Shown: positions 21,255-29,322 of the stretch, piece after piece
Layout: every line of letters starts with the position of its first letter
Position numbering within the stretch: the first letter of the stretch is position 1
Source: Prostheceraeus crozeri
Taxonomy: Eukaryota > Platyhelminthes > Polycladida > Euryleptidae
Assembly (NCBI GenBank): GCA_907163375.1
Contig: CAJQUW010001073.1
Span: 16,385-80,384, forward strand
Length of the DNA stretch: 64,000 bases
Direction of reading: 5' to 3'
Position numbers and translations under genes: made by a program
Notes under the pieces: model-generated
Databases searched by the model: none
What the model was told of the DNA's origin: nothing
Seen by the model: the letters and a program-made list of their open reading frames with translations, nothing else

Positions 21255-21440
21255 TAATAAAATTTTTAGATGTAATAAGTTTTTAGATGTAATAAGTTTT
21301 TAGATGTCATAAGTTTATAGATGTAATAAATTTTTTAGATGGAATAAGTTTTTAGATGTTATAAATTTTTTAGATGTTATAAATTTTTTAGATGTTATAA
21401 ATTTTTTAGATGTTATAAATTTTTTAGATGTTATAAAAAA
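21255..21440. repeat. About 20-bp AT-rich tandem repeat between convergent genes
   Basis: TTTTTTAGATGTTATAAA-type units repeat about nine to eleven times between the ends of the 444-residue gene and the polymerase gene. The outer units vary (GTAATAAG), while the inner ones are identical. It probably forms the shared 3' region. Confidence 0.85.
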
Positions 21441-21444
21441 ATTA

Positions 21445-24400
21445 TTATTCCCACGTGTCATCATCATCACTTAAATTACTCTCACAGATGATTGTTTGAA
21501 ATATTTCAGCTTGAATATCTTCTCCGTTATAAGGTAACATAATTTCATTTTCATCAGGTGCTTGACGTTTAAGAATATTTATTTGACCAGAAAATTTTTT
21601 TTCTTCAGTATTATTATTTTTATCAGGAATACTAATTCCAGTTTCTAAAGATCTTTTCCATGGTTTATTAACTGTAGTCGATAATGTTTTCCCCGAATAT
21701 AATTTTAGAAAATCTTCTACTTTTACTTTATCTTGTGAATATCCTTTGAATGTTTTCTTTTCACTAAGTCTCCCTTGTTCATCTACAGTAATACAGTATT
21801 TTATTTTAGGAGCAATAAACATTGCAAAAATAATTCCACCATTTCCATAATCATTTTTTCCTTGACACAATTCCCCACCAACATATCCAGCAGCATCTAA
21901 TTTATTAAAGAGCTCATTGGAAATATATATTGAATCAGTATCTGTATAATGAATGTATTTTTCTTTGAAACCATTAATTTCTAAAATAAAGTTATTCATG
22001 ATTCTTCTAGAGTGAGAAAGAATGAAAGAACCTAAGTGTGATGGCATGAATGACGTCTTCCCATCTTTTACAATATTAGTTTTGAGAAATTCATCATCTT
22101 CCATTTCTACTTTCGCTAAATATTGTTCATCATTTAATTTTTCATAATCTTTTACTTCTTGAGTGAAATTTTTTCTCAATGTATTCTCATTCCATAAATG
22201 ATATTTAGTGGTTATATCTTTTTGCACAGTTTTGCCATATAGCGAATTCATCAATAATTTAATTAACTCATCACCTACAGTATTTCCTTCTGTTTTATAT
22301 CTTTTTCTCAAATTAAAAAGTTTTTCAATATAATTTCGAAATGGTGAAACTTGATAATTTTTTTCATAAATTATACCATCAGTAATATGTAAGATTTTCC
22401 CCCCACATCTAACAATTTCTTGTATGTCAACAGAAGTTAATACATCATAACATATACCATTTCTAAACCTGATTACTTTTACATGAGAATTATTATTTTG
22501 ATTTTTAACTTTATCTTTAATAGGAACTGGTTGGAAAAACATATCATTCGGATATTGAAACACAACAGAGAATATTCCAGTTTTAGGTCTAAATGTTTGA
22601 GTATTAAATTTATATACTATTTCCCGCTCTTCTTCTTGACGAAATTTTCTAGCTGATTCAGCTTTAGGGTATTCTGAATTTTCATCATACATAGCTGATG
22701 GATATAAAGATGTTGCATCAAAAGCCATTAGAAATTCATTTTTTTGTTCAAGTAGTTGATTTGAAATTTTCTTACAAATTTCAGTTTTATCTCCTAAATC
22801 TCGATACTGTTTCATTAAATCTATTAAATTATTTCCCGGGGACAAAGTCCCACCAGCGTAGCGACCAAGGGACAAAGTCCCCCCAGCGCAGCGACCAAGG
22901 GACAAAGTCCCCCCAGCGCAGCGACCAGGTAAATACTGTTTTAATATTGGTAACAAGATGCTACAAAATGGCGATATGTATTTTCTTATATTTGCTGAAA
23001 CTCTTCCACCTTTAACAGATTTTCTAATATAATTTCTAGCCCATAAATCTATATGAGAATGAATATTTATATTGTCATTTTGTACGCTTTTCATCCAACC
23101 GTTAAATGTTAAAGCAGAGGATGTCAAATTAGTAGTTATATCTTCACCAACTAAATCTCGCATAACATTATTATATTTGTAGATACAAAAAGCTAAAGAA
23201 AGAATATCGTTAACTAAATATGGTCTCCATTCATTTTCTTTTTCTTTATAATTTTCATGTGTTATGTCTCCAATTTCATAATTTAATTTACACACATTCG
23301 TAGGAATTTTAAAATTCTCACACCATTTAGAAAGACTTGTTTTTACATGTTGATAACTACATTTCATTATAATAGTTTGAAGTGCTAATTTACCTGAAGG
23401 TGAATCTTTTTTCATATTGTTTTTAAATCTAAAAGATTTTTGAATGTATCTACTAACACATTCAGTTGTATAAGGATTTTGTAATGAAGCAGTCAATATT
23501 CCTCTTGAAGTTTTAAGAGGCGGTTTAGATAATTTAAAATTAGCTTTTATCGGAAAATAGGAATCAAAACCTGATGAATTGTGTGCTATTAAAGTTACTC
23601 TAGAATAATTAAATTTTCCAAGAGTTTTAAAAAATTGATGGATCGGACATACGTCCTCTGGGTTTCCCCCGATCGAACATTCATCATCCTCAGTTCTCGT
23701 AAATATTTTCACACAATTTTGAAGTTTATTAAATTCTAATTCAGTTAAATTATTATACTCATTAATCTGTTTTTTAAGTTTTTTAATTTCATCTTCATCT
23801 TTTGATCGTTTAATTTTAATCATATCACTTAGCAAACGTGTTTCTAATTCTTTCAATCTTTGTTTCGGTAAACAACATATAAATTTATTAAAATTAATAG
23901 CTCCTACAGCGTAAGGAATAGGATGAGCTGTTGAACAGTTAGGATCGGGAAAAGTTTCGAGATCCCAAATATATGTTGAACCATAGTCAATTTTTTTCTT
24001 TGTTATGATTTTATATGGACGCGTTGTTAGATTTTCATCAGTAACTGTTTTATATATGGGTTTGAAATTATTTTCAATTTCTCTAATAGCTTTTAATTTA
24101 TGAGATTTATTAATTAAACAATAGTGACCAATTGTTGAACCTGCGTGAAAATAATTGTAATAAACATAATTATGAAACGTTTCAATTCCTCTAGGATTTA
24201 AATGACGATTGGCAGGACTATAATATTGAACACATTCTCCAAAATATTTATTGAATTGAGAAAATTTGCAGTTTGACATTACTCCTGTTCTAGATGTGGC
24301 TTTCTCTTTATATAAAAAATTATTAAACATTTCTTTCATAATTTCTCCTTGTTCTTTATTAAAACCTCGTAAAACATTATAACATTTAATAAAACAAAAA

Positions 24401-25011
24401 TCTTCAGAAGGAATATAACAATATTCACCGAAATATTCTTTGATTCTATATTTCATATTAATCCCTGCCCCTCTATGCGATCTTTGTACTAACTTCATTC
24501 CAAAATCTTCATATTTAATATTACCTGTAAAAATCCATTCGTTAGCATCGGATTTCTCATCCAGATTCGAAAACCATGTTTCAAATGATTTTTTATTATA
24601 GAAGGTTACGTAAAAATTTTGAATTATATTTTCCTGATCTTTAATAACTTTTCCAAGTAAATTAATAATTTTACCATTTGCTAAAAGTTTCCGCATATCA
24701 TTTACTACATAAATAAAAGATACATTTTCATATTTAATTTCATTTGGATTAAATAAATTACATAAATCATCACCAAGTTCATCCTTAATTCTATCATCGA
24801 AAAAGATATCAGTAATAGGAGTTTCTAATATTTCTTTTGTTCCACTTTTCTGTTTTTTAGTATTACGTCTAATACTACGCCTAGTACGTTTCTGTTTTCT
24901 AATACGTTTACTACGTTTACTATGTTTAATTTGCGCATCAAACTCAGCAATTTGTTTCTCGATTAATTCATCAATCCTAGAGGTTTGTCCGAGAGACATT
25001 TCACGATTCAT
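21445..25011 (-). CDS. POLB: P1 family B DNA polymerase, divergent type
   Basis: The protein has 1188 residues and looks complete. The N-terminus (about 25-60) is strongly basic, a possible nuclear or DNA-binding signal. Exonuclease motifs are visible: Asp350/Glu352 in WDLETF, NSSGFDSYF near 478-486, and YLVND near 598. Polymerase motifs are A DATSLYP at 765-771, B LMNSLYGK near 921-928 and C YTDTDS at 1022-1027. It replicates the element, presumably by protein priming as in other Polintons. It resembles the P2 polymerase only in these motifs, so the two belong to different lineages. A 30-bp GC-rich repeat inserts about 33 residues between exonuclease III and motif A. Confidence 0.92.
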   Translation of the reverse strand: MNREMSLGQTSRIDELIEKQIAEFDAQIKHSKRSKRIRKQKRTRRSIRRNTKKQKSGTKEILETPITDIFFDDRIKDELGDDLCNLFNPNEIKYENVSFIYVVNDMRKLLANGKIINLLGKVIKDQENIIQNFYVTFYNKKSFETWFSNLDEKSDANEWIFTGNIKYEDFGMKLVQRSHRGAGINMKYRIKEYFGEYCYIPSEDFCFIKCYNVLRGFNKEQGEIMKEMFNNFLYKEKATSRTGVMSNCKFSQFNKYFGECVQYYSPANRHLNPRGIETFHNYVYYNYFHAGSTIGHYCLINKSHKLKAIREIENNFKPIYKTVTDENLTTRPYKIITKKKIDYGSTYIWDLETFPDPNCSTAHPIPYAVGAINFNKFICCLPKQRLKELETRLLSDMIKIKRSKDEDEIKKLKKQINEYNNLTELEFNKLQNCVKIFTRTEDDECSIGGNPEDVCPIHQFFKTLGKFNYSRVTLIAHNSSGFDSYFPIKANFKLSKPPLKTSRGILTASLQNPYTTECVSRYIQKSFRFKNNMKKDSPSGKLALQTIIMKCSYQHVKTSLSKWCENFKIPTNVCKLNYEIGDITHENYKEKENEWRPYLVNDILSLAFCIYKYNNVMRDLVGEDITTNLTSSALTFNGWMKSVQNDNINIHSHIDLWARNYIRKSVKGGRVSANIRKYISPFCSILLPILKQYLPGRCAGGTLSLGRCAGGTLSLGRYAGGTLSPGNNLIDLMKQYRDLGDKTEICKKISNQLLEQKNEFLMAFDATSLYPSAMYDENSEYPKAESARKFRQEEEREIVYKFNTQTFRPKTGIFSVVFQYPNDMFFQPVPIKDKVKNQNNNSHVKVIRFRNGICYDVLTSVDIQEIVRCGGKILHITDGIIYEKNYQVSPFRNYIEKLFNLRKRYKTEGNTVGDELIKLLMNSLYGKTVQKDITTKYHLWNENTLRKNFTQEVKDYEKLNDEQYLAKVEMEDDEFLKTNIVKDGKTSFMPSHLGSFILSHSRRIMNNFILEINGFKEKYIHYTDTDSIYISNELFNKLDAAGYVGGELCQGKNDYGNGGIIFAMFIAPKIKYCITVDEQGRLSEKKTFKGYSQDKVKVEDFLKLYSGKTLSTTVNKPWKRSLETGISIPDKNNNTEEKKFSGQINILKRQAPDENEIMLPYNGEDIQAEIFQTIICESNLSDDDDTWE
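22839..22928. repeat. Three 30-bp GC-rich hairpin units inside the polymerase gene
   Basis: GGGAC-aaa-GTCCC followed by CCAGCGCAGCGACCAA or a near variant is repeated exactly every 30 bp, at 22839, 22869 and 22899. The units are in frame and encode CAGGTLSLGR-like repeats at residues about 695-727. They contrast sharply with the AT-rich gene around them. Confidence 0.95.
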
Positions 25012-25036
25012 ATTTTTTAAAAGAAAAAATGAATTT

Positions 25037-25390
25037 TTACATAGAACCTCGGTTCCGTTTTTGCATATACACAGGAATATGTAATTGATGTAATGTTTCT
25101 AATTCATGTGCTGTTAAATGTTCTTTCTTAACCAACCACCATAAATTATTATACGCCAAAAATACTCGGAAACTTCTTAAACAAAGTGGAAAGTCTTTTG
25201 TTTTAACACACGGTTTAATACCATGTTTTGTTTTATAATCTGTAACGAGCGCTACGTATTTATGATGATAATAAAATCTAGCTTCTTTCTTCGAATTTAC
25301 AGGATTTGTAGGATGACGATAATCTTTTAAAACTGGTACATGCTCTATCTTATAATCATTCAACACATTTTTTTTTATTTTTATTAACAA
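25037..25390 (-). CDS. Small conserved Polinton protein, 117 residues, unknown
   Basis: The core is HVPVLKDYRHPTNPV and then FPLCLRSFRVFLAYNNLWWL, both strongly conserved in the P2 protein at 33296-33601. The Trp pair and basic residues suggest a small folded protein, perhaps nucleic-acid binding, but I know no family. In P1 it lies between polymerase and ATPase on the same strand. In P2 it keeps the ATPase direction although the polymerase genes were exchanged around it. The last residues (about KRNRGSM) come from a GC hairpin (25044-25055) that P2 lacks. Confidence 0.65.
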   Translation of the reverse strand: MLIKIKKNVLNDYKIEHVPVLKDYRHPTNPVNSKKEARFYYHHKYVALVTDYKTKHGIKPCVKTKDFPLCLRSFRVFLAYNNLWWLVKKEHLTAHELETLHQLHIPVYMQKRNRGSM

Positions 25391-25442
25391 AAAATTTATA
25401 AGAAAAAATTATTCGGCCACTCCGTTCGGTCACTCCGTTCGA

Positions 25443-26210
25443 TCACTCCTCGAAAATATTTTCTATAACTCTTTCATGAATTTTTTTATCAATATTAATT
25501 GTGATAAATCCATAATCTTTTGACCAAGCATTGTTACACGATTGTTTAAATTCATCTTTATTTCTTACACATAAATCTCTTAACAAATCACTTAAGTTTC
25601 TTGCATTTATTTCAAATAGTATAAATATATTTGCATTCTTTCTAATAACACTTCCGTCTAATGAATACATACTTTGTGTTAAATAAAATACACTACAGTT
25701 ATTATGTCTACCTCTTGTGAAATAATTTCTCTGAACTGACTGATTTCTATCATTAACACAATCATCAAAAATTACACAATGTTTCATTGTTTTATCTAGT
25801 TTACTAGGATCTTGCATATTACCACTATCATCTATTAATTGTATTTTTATATGCTTATTTTTATTAGATTCTACTAACTGATTATTTTTTGTTGCTTCTT
25901 CACACCACGAACTTATTTCTTCTTCATCTTCAGATTTTTCATATTCTTTGAATAATGAAGCAATTGCAGTTTTTTTAAGATTATTTTCAAATCCATATTT
26001 TAAAAATTGATAGACGGGTTGTTCTGCTGTTGTTGTATAAATTATAAGATTGTTATAATCCAAAAAATTTGGAGTCGTTAAAATTTTAAATAATAGATAT
26101 GTTTTTCCACATCCTGATCTTCCACAAATAACTGACAAAACTTTATTAGATAAATTTGGATGATGATTAAATTTAAGTTTTTTTTTATTTAATGGAGGTA
26201 GTTCACTCAT
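25443..26210 (-). CDS. ATP: Genome-packaging ATPase (FtsK/HerA superfamily, A32-like)
   Basis: The protein has 255 residues. Walker A is GRSGCGKT at 30-37 and Walker B is CVIFDD at 145-150. A QRNYFTRGRHNNCSVFYLTQ block with the polar sensor-type TQ follows. This is the standard Polinton motor that drives DNA into the capsid. The start MSELPPLNKKK follows TTAAAAAATG. It shares the strand with the penton gene upstream. A GC-rich ACTCCGTTCGGTC tandem (about 25416-25448) overlaps its 3' end. Confidence 0.9.
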   Translation of the reverse strand: MSELPPLNKKKLKFNHHPNLSNKVLSVICGRSGCGKTYLLFKILTTPNFLDYNNLIIYTTTAEQPVYQFLKYGFENNLKKTAIASLFKEYEKSEDEEEISSWCEEATKNNQLVESNKNKHIKIQLIDDSGNMQDPSKLDKTMKHCVIFDDCVNDRNQSVQRNYFTRGRHNNCSVFYLTQSMYSLDGSVIRKNANIFILFEINARNLSDLLRDLCVRNKDEFKQSCNNAWSKDYGFITINIDKKIHERVIENIFEE

Positions 26211-26284
26211 TTTTTAATAAAAAAAATTATCTTTATTTTTTTTATTTTTTGTTTCTAAAGAAAAAGAAAATTAAACTTCTCTAG

Positions 26285-26380
26285 CTTCGCGTGGGAGTTT
26301 ATACCTCTCGAACGGGAGTTTATACCTCTCGAACGGGAGTTTATACCTCTCGAACGGGAGTTTATACCTCCCGAACCAAA
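26285..26380. repeat. 21-bp GC-rich tandem repeat at the penton gene end
   Basis: GGGAGTTTATACCTCTCGAAC or a close variant occurs four times in a row just downstream of, and touching, the end of the penton gene. Each unit can pair CTCTCG with CGGGAG. The same place in P2 has only AT-rich DNA. Confidence 0.9.
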
Positions 26381-27150
26381 AGATCTATCATAATCTCTTC
26401 ACCTCCAAAATTTATTTCTTGTCCTTTTTCATCAGTGATTCTAATGTTAATGTTGTTAATAGTTTTTCTTGTAATAGGAAAATATATTAATGTTTGTGGA
26501 AATACATTTAATCTATAACCAATGGGTACAGTAAAAGCTGGAAAACTGAATATTAAATTTGACAATTTACCATTTATATATCCTCCTTCAATAATGTCAC
26601 AATGTACAACAATTGAATTTATTTCAGTTATTTTTGGAATCTTCTCACCTAAATGATAACCTTGACTATAGGTTTGTTTATTAAATCCTAATAGCTTTGA
26701 CAATGATCTATCATGATTAAAATCAACTTGATGATTTTCGTCTAAAGTAAGAGAAAATTTATTAACTGCCGGTTCAACTGCAAAATGTAATTGTTTCTTA
26801 TCTTTAAATGGTATACCTGAATGTCTCTTAATTTCATTTGATATTGTTTCAACTTCGTAAGAACCAGGAAGAAAAGTTAATATTTTCCATGTTTTGCCTT
26901 TATCAGTAGAATATCTAAATTGATCATTCACATCTTTGATAACGTTTTGAATAGTGTTAAATGTGGAGAAACTAGTCAATGCAATTTGATAATTTTTATT
27001 TTGTTCCAAATGTAGAATGGGTTCTAAATTACAAGTGTGTGATGAAGTAGTTGTTATAATTTTTAACGTCGTACTAAATTTTGATGAACCCAAAATCTCT
27101 GTCAAATTTTCTAAATGATTATTAATTTTGTCTAAATCTGCTGAACACAT
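26362..27150 (-). CDS. Penton-like minor capsid protein (single jelly-roll)
   Basis: The protein has 262 residues. The blocks FLPGSYEVETISNEIKRH, DRSLSKLLGFNKQTYS, INSIVVHCDIIEGGYINGK and NIRITDEKGQEINFGGEE occur in the order found in minor capsid proteins of Polintons and adintoviruses. The last block, followed by a short hydrophobic end, is the most diagnostic. The start follows AACTAAAAAATG. It lies between the ATPase and coiled-coil protein X on one strand. It would form the fivefold vertex. Its similarity to P2 is very high. Confidence 0.8.
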   Translation of the reverse strand: MCSADLDKINNHLENLTEILGSSKFSTTLKIITTTSSHTCNLEPILHLEQNKNYQIALTSFSTFNTIQNVIKDVNDQFRYSTDKGKTWKILTFLPGSYEVETISNEIKRHSGIPFKDKKQLHFAVEPAVNKFSLTLDENHQVDFNHDRSLSKLLGFNKQTYSQGYHLGEKIPKITEINSIVVHCDIIEGGYINGKLSNLIFSFPAFTVPIGYRLNVFPQTLIYFPITRKTINNINIRITDEKGQEINFGGEEIMIDLLVREV

Positions 27151-27255
27151 TTTTTAGTTAAAATTTTAAATAAATATTTTTTTATGAAATATTTTTTTTT
27201 ATAAAAAATTAAAAACAACAACATATTTCAGCTACGGGCGAAGCCCTTAAAGACA

Positions 27256-28092
27256 TCAGAGATGACCGGTTATACTTTTATAATCCTCTTCATTTAGAAT
27301 CTTCTTTTCTAACAGTCTTTTCAATATAGCATGAATTTCATTGAAACTAGAATTATGTCCTTCTTTTATTGCAGATATTAAAATATTTAATCTATTTAGT
27401 AATTCTTGTGGATCATCTGGTAAAAATATGGTTGTTTCTGTTTTCTGTTTTTTTGTTTTCTGTTTTTCAGATAAACCTTTCCCTACTTTAACTCCCGTTG
27501 ATAATAAATTTTCTAATTGTTTATAACGTCTAAGAGATTTTACTGCACCAACTCTGTCTAACATAGCTTTATATTTTATGAGATCTTCTACAGCATAATT
27601 ATTTAAATCTGCTCCTCTTAAAAGATTAACAAAATTTCTATCTAAATTAAAAGGAGATTTATCTGGTGAAAAAATTATACCTCGAAAAGGTTGTGGAAAT
27701 ATTTCTTTTTGTCCGAGATAAAATCTAGGTATTGTTTTTCCATCTATAAATGAGATAGAATGTTCAAATTGCATAGATTTTGGTAATTTCTTATTAATGT
27801 TTGATTCTAGTAATCCATAGTCATCTAATACAGTTTTGTGCTCTGGATCTGTTATATCAATTTGTTTATCATTATTTGTACTTTCTTTTTCAAGAGTTTT
27901 AAATGGTTTCATAGTTTTCTCAAAATCAGTTTTTACTTGCTCGGTTTGCTGCATTTTTTCAAACATATCAGATTGAATACCAGCTTTTATCATTCTATGT
28001 TGAAGATGATTTTCTTTCATAATATTTCTTTGTTTTATTAACTCTTCTAATTGTTTTATTCTTTTAAAATTATCAGCTCTAATTTTATCCAT
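27256..28092 (-). CDS. Coiled-coil protein X, unknown, conserved next to penton gene
   Basis: I start at MDKIRADNFKR (278 residues) because it follows the ATATTTTAAAAATG context; an upstream in-frame Met exists but lacks it. Residues about 1-75 are Lys/Glu/Gln coiled coil. The C-terminal region has FYLGQKEIFPQP, LDRNFVNLLRGADL, a Lys-rich linker (KQKTKKQKTE) absent from P2, and LPDDPQELLNRLNILISAIK. The DNA and protein are well conserved in P2. Position suggests a virion or assembly role. I recognise no named family. Confidence 0.65.
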   Translation of the reverse strand: MDKIRADNFKRIKQLEELIKQRNIMKENHLQHRMIKAGIQSDMFEKMQQTEQVKTDFEKTMKPFKTLEKESTNNDKQIDITDPEHKTVLDDYGLLESNINKKLPKSMQFEHSISFIDGKTIPRFYLGQKEIFPQPFRGIIFSPDKSPFNLDRNFVNLLRGADLNNYAVEDLIKYKAMLDRVGAVKSLRRYKQLENLLSTGVKVGKGLSEKQKTKKQKTETTIFLPDDPQELLNRLNILISAIKEGHNSSFNEIHAILKRLLEKKILNEEDYKSITGHL

Positions 28093-28159
28093 TTTTAAAA
28101 TATAATATTTGAATTTTGTGGTAACATTGGTATACAGCAAAAACATTTTACTGAACAAA

Positions 28160-28996
28160 TTATTTTTTTATTGCTTTGTTGTTTGTAATCTTTTCGTTTA
28201 AAGTTTTCACGTTTAAAGTTTTCACGTTTAAAATTTTCTCGTTTAAAATTTTCTCGTATGAAGTTTTGTTTAATAAAGTTTTGTCTAATAAAGTTTTTAG
28301 CTCTTCTAAAAAAATTTTATCATTTTCTTCATTAAAAATTTTATCATCAATAAAAGTTTTACCATCACTAGAAATTTTACCATCACTAGAAATTTTACCA
28401 TCCTTTTTATTTTTATCATTAACTTTTTCTGTCTGTGATTGAAATGATATTTGATTTACTTCATTAGCTATTTGATCAAATTTTTCAATCTCATCTAACG
28501 TAATAACATTATCATCACATACTCTTTGAAAGTAGTAATGTAGTTTATCATAGACTTCTTTAATATGTAAATGCTTAGTTTTTAATGATTTTCGTTTCTT
28601 AGTTATTAAAGATTTATCTAACATTGTAGCAAGTGAAGTTGCAAAAACACCCGTACCTGTTAAAGCTGTAGCAACTACTGGAATTACTAAAACACCTGAA
28701 GATATAACAATTGTTAAAACACCTAAACTTATTGTTAAGAATATGCCAATTCCTTGTGTTACATTCTTAACTTTAGTCCATCTCTTTCTTAATTTTTTAT
28801 AATGCACTAATCTTAATAATAATTGAGATTCCTTATCTTTCATATACCTAACTCTATCTTTGTGTTTTTCTTTATTCATTTTTTCAATGTTAATCTTTTC
28901 AATGTCCATTAAAGTAGAACTACGTTCATATGATAACGAAGGATATATTCTTGAGGTTCCTTCCACTTTTGTTTCATCCACTTTTGTTTCTTCCAT
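28160..28996 (-). CDS. Subterminal protein with two hydrophobic segments, unknown
   Basis: I start at MEETKVDETKVEG, preceded by CATTTAAAAATG (279 residues). Features in order are RIYPSLSY, a basic charged helix (KHKDRVRYMKDKES), hydrophobic segments around GIGIFLTISLGVLTIVISSG and VVATALTGTGVFATSLATML, then a KKRKSLKTKHLH basic cluster. The Lys-rich tail is built of short repeats (KILNEK, KTLNVK; DGKISSDGK). The gene runs into the terminal repeat. A membrane role is inferred from the hydrophobic pair. P2 has the same gene at both ends. Confidence 0.65.
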   Translation of the reverse strand: MEETKVDETKVEGTSRIYPSLSYERSSTLMDIEKINIEKMNKEKHKDRVRYMKDKESQLLLRLVHYKKLRKRWTKVKNVTQGIGIFLTISLGVLTIVISSGVLVIPVVATALTGTGVFATSLATMLDKSLITKKRKSLKTKHLHIKEVYDKLHYYFQRVCDDNVITLDEIEKFDQIANEVNQISFQSQTEKVNDKNKKDGKISSDGKISSDGKTFIDDKIFNEENDKIFLEELKTLLDKTLLNKTSYEKILNEKILNVKTLNVKTLNEKITNNKAIKK

Positions 28997-29316
28997 TTTT
29001 AAATGAATATTTTGAATAAATATTTTGAATAAATATTTTGAATACAATCTTCTGGTATATTGAGACTACGTGATATTTTGAGACAACTTAAATTTTCGTC
29101 TGCCTAAATTTTCAAAATTCTTAGACCACGTGATATTTTGAGACAACTTAAATTTTCGCCCTTCGGCCACGTGAAATTTGAAATCTACCTAAATTTTTGA
29201 AATTTTGATTTTTTTGAAAATTTTGAAAAACCCCCGCAAAAGTGTGACATCCGGCGCAAGCGAAGCGAAGCAAAGCGAAGCGAAGCGTCGCGCCGGATGT
29301 CACACTATAAACTACT
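28778..29316 (-). repeat. P1 right terminal inverted repeat (539 bp)
   Basis: By eye this is the exact reverse complement of 11577-12115. It includes the GC hairpin (29242-29305) and the CACGTG-type words. It ends at CATAGT (29317-29322), the right target duplication inside the P2 polymerase gene. Confidence 0.93.
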
Positions 29317-29322
29317 CATAGT

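Larger units (their letters stand above)
11577..29316. mobile_element. Polinton/Maverick (adintovirus-like) element P1, looks whole
   Basis: The element is 17,740 bp, bounded by CATAGT on both sides (11571-11576, 29317-29322), with 539-bp terminal inverted repeats that look identical by eye and start AGTAGTTTATAG. A 6-bp duplication and AG-starting tips are Polinton hallmarks. It carries adenain-like protease, PLA2-integrase, two hydrophobic virion proteins, capsid protein, fibre, family B polymerase, packaging ATPase and penton-like protein. There are also four unknowns: a subterminal accessory protein, a 444-residue protein, a small protein and protein X, plus the subterminal hydrophobic protein. 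It looks whole, with no break visible in core genes. Identical terminal repeats and a perfect duplication argue for recent insertion. Confidence 0.95.

Noticed and set aside
22698-23015. Plus-strand reading frame with GTKSPQRSDQ repeats
   Set aside because: It is a shadow of the polymerase gene across the 30-bp repeat.
26291-26518. Plus-strand reading frame with GVYTSRT repeats
   Set aside because: It is the other strand of the 21-bp hairpin repeat and the penton gene.
11577-29316. A free virus genome or bacterial contig
   Set aside because: Target duplications, nesting in another element and surrounding animal-type SINE, Tc1 and hAT repeats show chromosomal integration.
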